From assembly GCF_026213295.1 (NCBI RefSeq), contig NC_079414.1, forward strand, positions 4,050,312 to 4,114,311: a stretch of DNA of 64,000 nucleotides, written 5' to 3'. Each line of letters begins with the position of its first letter. The first letter of the stretch is position 1. The notes beneath the pieces were generated by a model. That model searched no databases, was not told the DNA's origin, and was given only the letters and a program-made list of their open reading frames with translations. Below are positions 1 to 11,439 of this stretch, in pieces. The DNA comes from Gadus chalcogrammus. Lineage: Eukaryota; Chordata; Actinopteri; Gadiformes; Gadidae. The translations under genes and the position numbers were made by a program.

Positions 1-642
1 TTCCCTAAAACAAGAAGAACTGGTTCTTTGATTCTTTTTTTTTTAACAAAACAAAAATATGTTCACGTAAATAAAATATACAAACGAACAGAGCTTCGTC
101 TCCCCGCGACCTTATATCGATTGAGTCTACAACGTTCTCAAAGATTCAGCCAATGAGAGGTAGCAATGGTGTTGCCATGGCACCTGGGTAAACAAATGAC
201 AAGGCGGTACCGTCGAATTTGCGCGCTCTCTCTGTCTTGGGTCATACCATCCGACGTGGGGCCACCAATATATCCCCCTACATTTCCGAAAATAGACTTG
301 ACCTCCATCTGTTTATTGGATAAACGCATTTCCCAATCCCAGGAGCCTTTGCTCCATTCTACATCAATTCAAGAACAAACAAAGAAATTAAACTGCAGTT
401 CGTATTTTTTATTTATGACCATGAAAGTTCTGTAATGCCTGAATTATGAAGAATTAAATGTAGAGTAAAATAAAAAATTAGAAATATAAAACCTTGAATG
501 ACATATAGAGAGTAAGCAAGTGGTATAAATATTGGTGGGACGTTTGGGTGTACTATATAGTATATCTTGTCGATTTGCATATAGAGCCTAGCCCTGGGTA
601 TGTCTTGGAAATCTTAAGAATCGGGCAAGTGGCACTTTCATA
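1..642. other. AT-rich stretch without a recognised gene
   Basis: Short open frames here have no recognisable family motif or codon-like structure. The expected downstream exons of tmx2 were looked for on the minus strand and not found. I see no terminal inverted repeats that delimit an element. Confidence 0.5.
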
Positions 643-888
643 TTCCCCAAATTATTCAAATTGGCCCAGATTGTGTTGAGCATGCCTCACTCGTACGCGA
701 ATGCTGAGCGAACTTTTTCATTGATTGGCCTAAACAAGACTGACACCAGAAACCTTGAAGGCACCCTGTCAACAATTATGACCATGAAAATGAGCAGTCT
801 TGAACCCGGCTTCAGATACAAACCTCCTGCAGAGGTTGTGAAGCAGGCCAAAACTGCCCCTGTGGCATACAAAAGGCCTAATATGTAA
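643..888 (+). pseudogene. hAT transposase C-terminal fragment
   Basis: The frame ending at the TAA at 886-888 reads like the C-terminal dimerisation region of hAT transposases and their domesticated relatives: a hydrophobic start (LAQIVLSMPHS), then the signature region AERTFSLIGLNKTD and EGTLSTIMTMKM. Only about 80 residues are present. No N-terminal BED finger or catalytic core lies upstream in 1-642, so this is a truncated relic or the last exon of a degraded copy. An AATAAA at about 1098 lies downstream in the same orientation and could be its old poly(A) signal. Family assignment comes from motif recall, not a search. Confidence 0.6.
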
Positions 889-913
889 CTTCTATGTTCT
901 GCCTCTGCTGCGG

Positions 914-916
<3 letters not shown>

Positions 917-991
<75 letters not shown>

Positions 992-992
992 A
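917..992. repeat. (AC)n microsatellite
   Basis: An uninterrupted AC dinucleotide run of about 38 units, followed by a poly-C run. Confidence 0.97.
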
Positions 993-1303
993 CCCCCCCC
1001 CCCCTCTGGGGAGCTGGGGTAACTATTGTGTCCCTTTTTCTTTTTCTTTCTCTGTCTTTATTTGAGATGCCTGTCTTTATTTTGTAATACTGCAATCAAT
1101 AAATGAATTGTACATTTTGAAAAGCGTTTCCATTCTTTAACTTTTTTTCATAGATGAGGGTTTATACTTGGTAAACGAGGACTATTTTGTATTTTTTTTT
1201 TTTTAGGGTTAAGGGTTGTCCAAAAAATTAGCCGCTCACACTAATATTTTAGAGTCTCACTCCAGCCAAAGTCCCAAAGTTGGCAACCCTGTTGACGGAC
1301 AAA

Positions 1304-1552
1304 TCACCTCCAGGACCGGACGAAACGGTCCGTATCCGTATTTACCGTAGGGTGTGAAGTGAATGGGCCTTTAGTGTCTATAGGCGAACAGAGCAAACCG
1401 GCACGCTCCGTCTCCTCGGCAACAGGCAAGGCTTGTTCAGCTGCAGCCGCAGCAGCATCCTCCTCCATTTGTGTCAATTCTTCCTGGCTGTATTTTGGCT
1501 CGTAATAATAGCCCTGAATGTCCAAATCCAACAATAAATTTTCAAAATCCAC
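1304..1552 (-). pseudogene. Possible fragment of a fish P2X7-like multicopy protein
   Basis: An 82-residue minus-strand frame starts MDFENLLLDLDIQGYYYEP and continues KYSQEELTQMEED before an alanine run. Teleost genomes contain many copies of proteins annotated as P2X purinoceptor 7-like, with an acidic N-terminus containing a similar Y-x-F/Y-E-P-x-Y-(T/S)-x-E-E-L block. Only this first part is present; the cysteine-rich P2X7 C-terminal domain is not seen nearby. It could be a first exon or a dispersed fragment. The assignment is tentative. Confidence 0.35.
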
Positions 1553-1700
1553 TTTGGATGTTTCACATTACAAATTTGTTCTCTAGCTAAGCGGTGAAGA
1601 AACATGGCGGACATTGTGGCTACATCTTGTGCACGAGCTCCTGCCCCCCCTCATTCCTTATTGGTGGGCTAACAAATTTGCGAAACCAGTGGTTTGTAGT

Positions 1701-2644
<944 letters not shown>

Positions 2645-2863
2645 TTTGTAGTCCTCGGCCCTTCTAGCAGGCAAGCAATGTTCTCCTGGGATGACGTCAA
2701 ACGCGTCATTTGACGTCATCTCGGGAGAAAATTAGATCAGGAAAGCTGGGCCAAGGGAAGACGGGGTTAGACTGCGGGAAAAAAAACGCCGGTGCTGAAG
2801 TATCCCTTTAAGGGATAGATCTGCAGAGACGGTGGAGAATAAGAGAATCAGGGCTGGGCTTAC

Positions 2864-2970
2864 TTCAGGGAGAGGTCTGCGTAGACAGAGGCGAAGGACT
2901 GACATTCGGGAGACCAGTTGGCGAAAAACTCTACAATCCAGGTCACTCGCCCGTCTCTCTCCAGCTCGTC
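2864..2970 (-). CDS. tmx2: tmx2 exon 5 (start of thioredoxin-like domain)
   Basis: 107 bp between ttctccacag and gtaag. It encodes [23 protein letters not shown] and then [12 protein letters not shown] plus two bases. It ends in phase 2, so a further exon is required. Confidence 0.92.
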
Positions 2971-5900
2971 CTGTGGAGAAGGTTTTATGATCAACACACG
3001 CTAAATGACATAACCTGCACCCTCAGAAACACCGCAATGTCCTCTGTATTGAACTTTCTGTGGTGATTTCACATCAAGTATAAGTAAAGCCCAAATTTCA
3101 GCTTGAATTAAAACAGAATAATAAAATTGAGCTTGAGAAAGGAGGGGGGGGTGTTGCCCCATGGTTATAACCCGAGAAGCACAACCTTCTCGGACATCAA
3201 CCGCTGCCCAGAACGACACACACACACACACCTTGATGCCGAGCTGTATACAGGTGCTTCGGCTTCACGAAAGAACGTTGGTGTCTTATTTCTAGGGATG
3301 CACGATATATCGGCAGTGATATCGTTATCGGCCGATGTTAGTCATTTTTTAACATATCGGCATCGGCCCGATAAGTAAAACTGGTCCGATATTAACAGCC
3401 GATATTTATTTCCGTCGAGTTGCCGTTGTGTGTGGTTTTTTTGCCCATGCGCAGCTTGTTTGGTCATGTGACATTGTCATTGACGCAGCCAGAGACGCAC
3501 TGAGAGGCAGTACAGCAGTGTTTGTCACCTTACCTGAAAATAATCAATGTCGGCGGTTTGGATGTTTTTTACGGTCTCAAATGAAGGTACTCGAATTGCA
3601 ATATGCAGTACTTGCAAAGCCGAAGTAATGCGGAGGATGCAGTGTCAAATCATTATATACATTATTGTAGCGAAATACAGTTTCTGTTGTGTTTTATTTG
3701 GCGTTCTGTAATCCCATTGAAACGGAAACGGATATCTTGATATTTGGTTGTAGTCTTTTCGCTCGGTTCTCCGGATCAACAGTAGGGCTAGAACCGAGTG
3801 AAAAGACTACAACCAACCTCCCTTGATATATTTGATTTAGCCTATTTCACAGATTTTAGTTGAAATTGACTTAAACTTGAAACACTTTTTGTAATTTATT
3901 AGACAAGTGTCTGGTTACCATGAATATTGGCAAATTTGATTTAAGTTATAAAACCTTGTCAAGATATTTTGATTTGTGATCGTTATTGTGATTTATGATC
4001 CAAACTTTTTCATAGATGCAAGTTGTATAAGTTGCCTAAAACTAACACTGTTATTAACTTGTGTTTGTTATGGATGCCCTGTAACTTGTTGAGGAAACGA
4101 TGTATTTCGAAGTTTTGGTAAATAAAGAAAGAAATAACTTTTTCATATTCACAGTGTTTACATGTTCTTCAGCATACAAAATCACCATAGAAACTTGTTT
4201 TTATACCAATATCGATATCGGTAAATATCGGTTATCGGCCGTAACAGCAATTTTAATATCGGATATCGGTCAAAATTGTCATATCGGTGCATCCCTACTT
4301 ATTTCTACGGTAACAGTGTAATAATGGCTTAGCAAACTATGTTGACGGTCATATGAAGACAAATTACCATATCTATATAAAAAAAGGTTTTGGGCTCACC
4401 ACCCGTTTAAGAACAGTTATTCAATCGCTAGCTTTCCATTAAACACAACTTTTTTTCTCTTGTATATTTTTATCTTCGGCCCATAGGGAACAGCATTACT
4501 CTGCATTCTCGAACACCTTAACGGTCATCTTTCCTTGTCCCCAGTGCCTGAGCAAGCTTCTCATATCCCGAGTCAATGGTCATATCATTCTTTTGGAAAT
4601 GGGACTCACATCAATGGTTTTGTCACTGAAGTATTTGATGTACTCAGGTCCCATGTAGAGAGGGGGTTTGCATGTCATCAGGAACACTGCAGAGAGGGAA
4701 GAAACACGCAGGCAAGGTGAGAAGAGTAAAACGGGAAGACATACATACATACATCACAACCAGCCATTTTAGATATCCCAAATCCATTCAATTCTGTCAG
4801 ATTAAGAGGATTACCATACCATCTGTACATTTCATCTAGAAATGCACATACAAATACTTTCATCTTGAAGGAATGTCTGCCAATGAGATCATTAGGCGTA
4901 ATAATGGTGGCAGAGCAATTTTCTGAAATGGGTATACTTTAAATACAAATTGTACAATTGTGCATATGTTTTTATTTCAATTAAATATTTAGAGATTTAG
5001 AGCAAACTAGATGGCTGATCTTGAATTATTGAATGGATTGAGAAGTCAGTATTATCTTTCTAAATCAATCAATTTCTAATTCAGCAGCAAATTTGTCTTT
5101 GAATTCCCACTCTCTTAAATAGCCATATTAGATCCTTTGGGTCAGACCTCCCAAAATGCATCCCATCAACATGGCCACATCATGTTAATGATGTGGACCT
5201 CCCAAAACACATGAGTGCAATGCATCCGTTTCCTGCGATGACTTGGGGGTAGATCTGTAGTGGCGTTGCCATGGGAAGCGGACTGGGAGACTCGCCTATG
5301 CAGAGCGTCAGGTAGAGCAGGCCCAGACGGATGTCCAGCCTGAAGAACAGGAGAACGTTCGCCACCTTGCTGAACAAGATGATGTTCCCCACATGCTGCT
5401 CCACCGTTACTGGAAACACACACACACGTAAATGACAAGCCATCGTTTTTCTGGTAGAGACTAGGCCAATTTATGATTGACCCAGCACTTAATGGATCTT
5501 TTTGAGCCAGTAACGTAGTGGAAGGAGTTAGGTTGTGCAAGGAGACATTGTAGATCAAATGAATGAAAGGGCAGGAAGTACTTACTGGCTCGCCTGTTCT
5601 TCATCATAACAATGGCACTAAGGAACATAAGAATTTCCACCTCTCTCTAGGGTCAAGAAACAGAGCAGTTATAAGGATATGTGTTGAAGCACCATCAAAT
5701 GTTAAATCATGTCAATTGATAAGAATTTATACTACATACAGGCCTATGTATAATCAGATACCCATGCATATTAAAAGGCCTAAATTTGAATCACTACTGA
5801 AGGGGTAATATGCACAGGATTTAAAGATTATCTAGAAGCAGTATTATGCCCTTACAATACAAATACGTTTACACTTGACTCCATCTCCCCCGTCAGTTTC

Positions 5901-6161
5901 ATCACATCCAATCGCGATGCTATTGTTAGAGAATCGCCTAATGAAGATGTTAGAGCATTTATAGATACGGACCCAATCAAAATCGCAGGGGTTGCCATCT
6001 TCTCGTTGCGTCGACAGATGGTCGCAGACGCCGGGTGTTTTGCGGATCGCCAGGAAGGCGACGGACATGAAGAGAGAGGCGACGTAGTAGGGCCTCAGGA
6101 GCCACTTGTACACATGCGGCAAGTGGTACAGGAAGGCAAGCAGGGCCGTCAGAAGCGCCAT
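2864..6161 (-). CDS. tmx2: tmx2, thioredoxin-related transmembrane protein 2 (exons 1-5, 3' part missing)
   Basis: TMX2 is an ER-membrane member of the protein disulfide isomerase family, with an N-terminal membrane region and a thioredoxin-like domain. Five minus-strand exons join in phase: 5973-6161, 5586-5646, 5296-5409, 4610-4686 and 2864-2970 (182 codons plus 2 nt). The product begins [16 protein letters not shown] and carries the family blocks [34 protein letters not shown] and [16 protein letters not shown]. In exon 5 the thioredoxin-like site reads WSPEC (residues 166-170); human TMX2 has SNDC here, so this site is also not a classical CXXC. The human protein is about 296 residues, so roughly 110 C-terminal residues are missing. 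Exon 6 onward was not found in 1-2863. A hAT element (3293-4297) sits in intron 4. The paralogue (a or b) cannot be decided from this sequence. Confidence 0.92.
3293..4297. mobile_element. hAT MITE, 1005 bp, in tmx2 intron 4
   Basis: Inverted ends TAGGGATGCACGATATATCGG and its counterpart finishing TGCATCCCTA are flanked by exact 8-bp repeats CTTATTTC at 3285-3292 and 4298-4305. Both subterminal regions are full of ATCGG/CCGAT motifs. No transposase is present. The interior holds a separate 26-bp hairpin at 3745-3815. Confidence 0.92.
3745..3815. repeat. Hairpin with 26-bp arms
   Basis: Arms 3745-3770 and 3790-3815 are inverse complements with a single mismatch; the loop is 19 nt. Similar GACTACAACC-containing inverted sequences occur at about 50311-50361, and a single arm at about 12357. 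Confidence 0.9.
4610..4686 (-). CDS. tmx2: tmx2 exon 4
   Basis: 77 bp between a ctgcag acceptor and a gtgagt donor. It encodes [20 protein letters not shown] and SDKTID. Confidence 0.92.
5296..5409 (-). CDS. tmx2: tmx2 exon 3, GC donor
   Basis: 114 bp from a tttccag acceptor to TGCATAG followed by gcgagt. It encodes [18 protein letters not shown] and [17 protein letters not shown]. Joining in phase to exon 4 and keeping the conserved valine of LCIVFLM requires the GC dinucleotide as donor. Confidence 0.88.
5586..5646 (-). CDS. tmx2: tmx2 exon 2
   Basis: 61 bp between a ccctag acceptor and a gtaagt-like donor. It encodes [20 protein letters not shown], a second hydrophobic segment, and ends in phase 1. 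Confidence 0.9.
5973..6161 (-). CDS. tmx2: tmx2 exon 1 (coding part)
   Basis: It encodes residues 1-63, including the N-terminal hydrophobic segments, and ends GAT TTT GAT TGG. The donor gtccgt is a weak match to consensus. The start is the only ATG that gives the family N-terminus. Confidence 0.9.
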
Positions 6162-6440
6162 GGTCTGATGTTTAGCGTTCAGTCACTGAAAGAGAAATCT
6201 AATGGAGATGGTTATGAAATCCTTTGTCGTACCACACCGTGTGGTACCTATCATGTATCGGCCCAACTGAATTAGTGACCACGGATGGATGATAGTAGAA
6301 GCGGAAGAAGAAGCGGAGGTCAACGAGGACGAACTGTCGTAGAGCGACGACCATTGGCTGCTCGGGAAACCATCCAATGAGGTGTAGGTCATTGTGCATA
6401 AAGTCCCGCCTACCGGAAAGGGATTTACTGGGTTCATTTA
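6162..6440 (-). promoter_or_regulatory. Probable tmx2 5' UTR and promoter region
   Basis: This is the sequence directly upstream of the tmx2 ATG. It contains CCAAT motifs in both orientations near 6351-6379 and a moderately GC-rich block at about 6290-6420. There is no clear TATA box. The transcription start and any untranslated exon cannot be fixed by eye. Confidence 0.35.
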
Positions 6441-7860
6441 CCGTAATAACATAAATATCCGATACATCAATAACTGCACCAAGTTGAGCACCACGTTGCT
6501 GATACAGATTTGAGATAATTCCATAAAGCTTTGATATGATCGATTGCCTGCTTTACTTAACCTGTTAATATTCGTTGTTTTTAACGACATAATTCATTTA
6601 TAGAAGTTTTAAGTTCTCTTATCACTTCACTTTGTTCCTGTTTCACAAGTAAGATATACACGCACACCTGTTTATGCATTTGTTGTTCTTGTTCCACACA
6701 TGACTAACTTTGTTTTATTTATTGATATCCTCTGGCTCTACTTTGCTGTTCTTGTTCACACCTACTGTATGTTTGCTTCGTTCGGTCCCACAAACCTCAG
6801 CCTGATATATATGTGGAGAGGATTTTTTTCTAAACACTCAGCATCTCCAACACTGGGTCCAGCATTACATGGTGCATGATCCTCCTTTGCAGCGTGCAGA
6901 TAATAGATATTTGTTGTCTCCTTTCCTCACCGTATTCCTCTCTTGTTAACACATATATATAGCCTACAATATTCATCCCTGTTCCTTCACTTTGTTCTTG
7001 TTTTTCAAGTTGGATACACACACACATTCTTGTTGTCTCACCCATTGTTTAATAAAAAAAATACTATTTCATTCATCCAAGCATAATGATTTGTTATTCT
7101 TTAATATATGTGATATTTTGTGTATAAAGTATCATGGTTGTGTGGTCAGCCCCTGCCATTTAGCTAAATGCTAAATGCTGACCCTTTTCTGGAAAAGGGT
7201 CCTATGTTCCCCCGCAATCTATCAATCTTTATGGTAGACTCTCAGCATGGCCAGCAGGCCTACCGTCGCATGGCCCACCTTAGCTTGGGGCAGCTACTTT
7301 CTGGTTACCTTGCAGTTCATTTTTTTGCTTACTCAGGATTACTCATGTTTATTCCCACCCCTAATCATATTGTCTTGCATCGAAGCTTAGCTTTTCCTTT
7401 TATTATCCTACCTGTTCTCCATTGCATTGTGCACCCTTGTGGAGAGTTTATAACTAAATGTCATCATACATTCACCTCTAATAATGTTTCATTTATTTTG
7501 TTTAATTAGATCCGTTTCAATATGAGTCCTGAACGAAATGTATAAATATCTGTTTCAGATATTATACAAATATAATACATATAATAGGCTACATCAGGGC
7601 AGAACAAGAACCCAACTACCTTCATTAGAAAAAACATAAAGCTAACAACCATGTATGTTAATAGGCTAAAGAACGGAAACTATTGAGTCGACGATCTATT
7701 GAATAATCACTGGCACACTTTATATTTACAAACATTTAATTGTCAGCTTAGTCTTGTATTGGACTTCAGGAGGGGAACACAGGAAAATAAATCCTTAGAA
7801 ATGTGGGAACATAGGGGAAGACAAACTCTAACCACTCAGGAAAAACTCTAGGTTTCCAAT
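6441..7860. other. AT-rich intergenic stretch
   Basis: No convincing gene. A short degenerate direct repeat (ACTTTGTTCYTGTTT followed by CAAGT) occurs near 6629 and 6986. A fragment resembling the AAAGGGTCCTATGTTCC repeat of 10300-10400 lies at 7180-7205. Confidence 0.5.
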
Positions 7861-7877
7861 TCGGCCAAGGTTTCCAA

Positions 7878-7990
7878 CTTGGAGCAGTGGTTAACGTCCT
7901 CGACTGACATCCGGGAGACCGGGGTTCAAGGCCCCCGCTGCAAGTCCATTTCGCTTTCCCAAAGCGTCTGCTAAATACCTGTCTTTAACT
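7878..7990 (+). repeat. tRNA-derived SINE
   Basis: The head is tRNA-like. GGTTCAAGGCC at 7923-7933 matches the RNA polymerase III B-box consensus exactly, and an A-box-like TGGAGCAGTGG lies 33 bp upstream at 7880-7890. The body ends in GCGTCTGCTAAATAC, the tail shared by many fish SINEs. The tRNA part is degenerate, so this is a SINE and not a functional tRNA gene. Confidence 0.75.
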
Positions 7991-8127
7991 GTCTTATTTT
8001 TTGAGCGTCGCGACACACCTCAACTATTGCTCAGGCGCGTCGTTAGACCTGGGCATTCGGGGCTATAGCCCCGGATCTTTTGGGATCAGCCCCGGATCTC
8101 TGCCGTAAAAAAAAAGAAAAAAAAAGT

Positions 8128-8154
8128 GTGTATATATATATATATATATATATA
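8128..8154. repeat. (TA)n microsatellite
   Basis: A short uninterrupted TA run following poly-A. Confidence 0.95.
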
Positions 8155-8354
8155 GCTGCTTTCATACACGGAAGTACTGGCTGCTCTTCTGAATATATGC
8201 TGCATCGTTGCAGCAACATTGAAGACGATCGCGTTGACTTCTGCGGTCTGTTCTGCCTCCATGCTGTCTGCGTCAAACCAAAACAAACCTGAGTGACAGC
8301 GGCCGCACTTATCCCGCCTCCTGCACATGTACGTAATATCCCTCCCCTTGCAAT

Positions 8355-8872
8355 GCCGGTGTAAGTGCCATATTGGCTCGGCTACCAGATCGGCTCGGGG
8401 TCCGTCGTCTGCTGATTACGTCACACAATACGCTATCTACAGCAATAAGGTATTTTATGGCTTAAATTAAAGAGCCTGTAATGATCTTTCATTTTGAACA
8501 TAGACCATTCCCAACCTATCTGTATGGATAGTTTTCTTCTAAAAACAAAACGTCCCTCGGAATCATCTTGGCTGTTAAGATAAGCCGTCCGTGTTGCCAG
8601 ATTGGGCACATTTTCAGCCTGATTTGGCTACTTTGAATCACGTTAGGCTGGAAAAACACTCACACATGCTCACACATGTGCTCGCTGTGGTTGCTATGAC
8701 GACAGCCAGAGCTACAGCACAAAACAGCCAATCACAACTGTCCCTTAGCAGCCAATCACAATGTAGCCTACGCCCATTCAAGCGTACAGCCAATGATATT
8801 GTGTAACGTAATCAGCAGACGACGGACCCCGAGCCGATCTGGTAGCCGAGCCAATGTGATACTTACACCGGC
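8355..8872. repeat. Foldback element with 76-bp arms
   Basis: Arms 8355-8430 and 8797-8872 are near-perfect inverse complements. A fully matching core of more than 45 bp begins GGCTCGGCTACCAGATCGG. The 366-bp loop contains three CCAAT pentamers in an AGCCAAT context near 8727, 8750 and 8789. Confidence 0.9.
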
Positions 8873-9659
8873 GCTGGAACTGGCCGCGGGAGCAAGATGT
8901 TATTCTAACAAAAATGCATCAATCATTGTTTTATTCTTTCATTACACAATTTATTTCATTCTTATAAATAAAAAAATAATATAAATACATATATAAATCT
9001 AGCCAACTTGTCAATCAAAATTAGTCTTGTCTTGTCTCTCTAGTGGTTGTTCATTCTAAAACACTACAATCTTTTGAGAAGCAAATGGTTGCAGCCTCTA
9101 TAGGCTTACTGTGGCGCTGATGTGAGTACTGTATGCATGCAATACTTCATAGTAATAATCAGAGAGGGTTGAGAAACAGTGGGTTGACAATCCCTTCTGG
9201 TACCTCATTTTGAAAATCCCCAAAAAAGAAACTTCACATAGGACTGTCTTTCAATTTTTAATACATTGCTTTGGAGGTTTTCAATCTAACATCCCACTGG
9301 TTTGATTTTACCTAAGAGAAAAATGTTTATTTTTTAAAGCATCCACAGCAGCCATAATAATGAGATTATGAGACAATGAGAATGAAGCGGCAACAGTGTG
9401 ACTGTGCAGAGTGAGAGAGATGTCTTCAATGGATGACCAGGGATTGGTGGTGGCGTTAGCCAGGAAGGGCGGCTGTAGTTAACTGCAAGCAACAGAACAT
9501 GAAGAGTGAAGTGGAGGAAGGAGTCGAAATGAGACTTCATTAACAGATTCATGTACAGCTCAGATTTATATGGAGATAAGGTTCTTAAACAACTTGCATA
9601 CAGCATAAGCAAGTAACAGAAAGTCTGGGAAGATTATTTTTTCATTATTTAAATCTACA

Positions 9660-9757
9660 ACCTGGTTACACGTCGCGCGATAGCGCATATCATTTCATGC
9701 AAGCGAGTGTTTACTTCCTGGTTACAGGTCGCGCGATAGCACATATCATCTCATGCG
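9660..9757. repeat. Tandem duplication of a ~57-bp unit
   Basis: CCTGGTTACA followed by SGTCGCGCGATAGC and a CATATCAT tail occurs twice, starting at about 9660 and 9717, with few differences. Both copies carry the CpG-rich TCGCGCGATAGC core. Confidence 0.85.
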
Positions 9758-10239
9758 ATCTTAAAGAGAACTTGACGTGAACAGTTTAGGAATGCATATT
9801 TCCGGGAAAACATTAGAACTCTGAAATGCTGACTAAATATAAAGCATGTTTTTATCTGTAACATTAAACCTACACGGACAATAAGTCATAACTTAAAAAT
9901 GAAACATAAAAGCAGACCACTACTTACTTGCCGTTGCCTGGCTGGGGGAGAAAGGTCCGTCGGAGCAGCGATGGCTTCTTGACATATAGGTGCACGCAGG
10001 CTTATTTTTGCCCTGGCGCTCGGCATAGGCGACCTATGTGTTGGGGGCGCCCTTAATTAATTAATCGATACATTAATTAATTAATTATTTAATTAATTAA
10101 GATACCGTAGCACGCAGGAGTCAGGATGGTGCTCCCCCCCGGGCTAAAGCCCCGGATGTTTTCAATTGCTAACGACGCGCCTACTATTTTCTCGTCCAGG
10201 CCTATTTGCATATGTGAAAAAACAGCCGTAGGCCTACAC

Positions 10240-11278
10240 AGGCCTATTTGCCATGGAATTTGGCAGTAATGGTGGAGAAAGTAACTGAGCGTTACTTTCA
10301 CCCTTTTTCAAAAGAGGGTCCGTTGTTCCCCGGTCACATACATATCGGGGAACATAGGAGCCTTTTTGGGAAAAGGGTCCTATGTTCCCTAGTCTCATAC
10401 AAAGAGGGCAACATAGGACCCGGGGAACATAGACACGCTCCTGACCGTGGACACAGCACCGCGGCTCGGGAACCGCAGGCACCGTGAGCGCGGCCACGGC
10501 ACTCCCGCGTCTCCCGCCGTGCCACGTGAATGAATGAATGGCCCTGGAACTGCGGGCACCGTGACAGTGGCCCGGGCACCGCGGCCCGGGAAACGCGGGC
10601 ACCGCGGCCCTGGAACCGCGGCCACGGCACTCCCACGTTTCCCACACCTCCCGCCATGCCCTGTCAATGAATGAATGGCCCGGGAACCGTGGGAACCGTG
10701 ACAGCGGCCCAGGCAACACGGGCACCGCAGCCCGGGCAACGCGGGCACCGCAGCCCGGGCAACGCGGGCACCGCAGCCCGGGCAACGCGGGCACCGCGAA
10801 AACAGATCGCGCACAGAGGCCTAATTATTTTGTATTTGAAATGCAACAGTCTTTTCATGGAGACTACGCTCGGAGATGCTGGAACTGAACAACAGGAGGA
10901 GAAAGGAGGAACACGGGCTATGAAACAAAATTAGTATTTTTTTTTTTTGCTATCGCCCATGTTTGATTGTGTTGTGTTGGTTATTGAACTGTTAACCCGC
11001 GAACTTGGGTTATGTTTATCAGCGTTACATTAGAGATCATGACAAGATAGCTGATCATGATAGCTGATGTAGCGGGAGTCCGGGCGTGTGAAGGACCGAA
11101 CCGCGCTGTATGACCACTGTTAAACTGAGCATGGCTGTTTATTTCAGGTAGCCTATTTTTGCAACCAAAAACATTTGAAAACCATGAAAGTTTGAAATCC
11201 CTCCCCCAAAAAATATTTAAAAATTATGTTCCCATCACCCCCCTAGGTAGTGCAAACGCCCCCGTTGTGAAACCATGG
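10240..11278. mobile_element. Truncated copy of the repeat at 42724-45257 (opposite orientation)
   Basis: From about 10800 to 11278 this is the inverse of the outer element at 42724-45257. It includes the segment around TTGGTTATTGAACTG, the GTTAAC where the other copy carries a piggyBac insertion, and the TTGTGAAACCATG end. It therefore serves as the empty-site comparison for that insertion. The other end is not intact: 10300-10400 is a different repeat (AAAGGGTCCTATGTTCC). Confidence 0.75.
10440..10800. repeat. GC-rich minisatellite, ~23-bp unit
   Basis: Related units of the type CAGCCCGGGCAACGCGGG plus CACCG; three are identical at about 10730-10798 and more diverged ones lie to the left. 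It gives long collagen-like open frames on both strands, which are not genes. Confidence 0.85.
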
Positions 11279-11329
11279 GTTAGCGTAATCCTAGGGTTAC
11301 CCTAACCCTAAATAACAATTGTTTTTGAA

Positions 11330-11431
11330 TATAAGTACAGTAAAGCTTAATTAGCTTTACTAGCAGTCTAGCTATCTCAACATGTATCACACATTTAAGC
11401 TAGCACACATGTGATCAGCTATCATTCTTAA
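11330..11431. repeat. Left part of the CATGTATCACACATTTAAGC repeat
   Basis: Copies of this motif and of GCTAGCACACATGT flank the hAT element at 11440-14639 and recur as a tandem array at 15400-15760. Confidence 0.7.
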
Positions 11432-11439
11432 CATGTATC

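Larger units (their letters stand above)
8033..10182. mobile_element. DNA transposon with AGGCGCGTCGTTAG ends
   Basis: A perfect 14-bp inverted terminal repeat lies at 8033-8046 and 10169-10182, with subterminal GCCCCGGAT motifs in both orientations. Flanks ACTATTGCTC and ACTATTTTCTC are nearly identical, which suggests an imperfect target duplication of about 10 bp. No coding capacity is recognised. It contains the foldback at 8355-8872, a tandem duplication at 9660-9757 and a TTAATTAA-rich tract near 10050-10101. Confidence 0.65.

Noticed and set aside
5264..5295. GT donor alternatives for tmx2 exon 3
   Set aside because: They either break the frame with exon 4 or insert residues absent from the family. 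The GC donor gives the conserved junction.
7880..7933. Possible tRNA gene
   Set aside because: The A- and B-box-like motifs are present, but the sequence does not fold as an intact tRNA and continues into a SINE body and tail.
10234..10934. Long collagen-like open frames on both strands (up to 186 codons)
   Set aside because: They are produced by a 23-bp GC-rich minisatellite read in all frames. There is no conservation or splice context.
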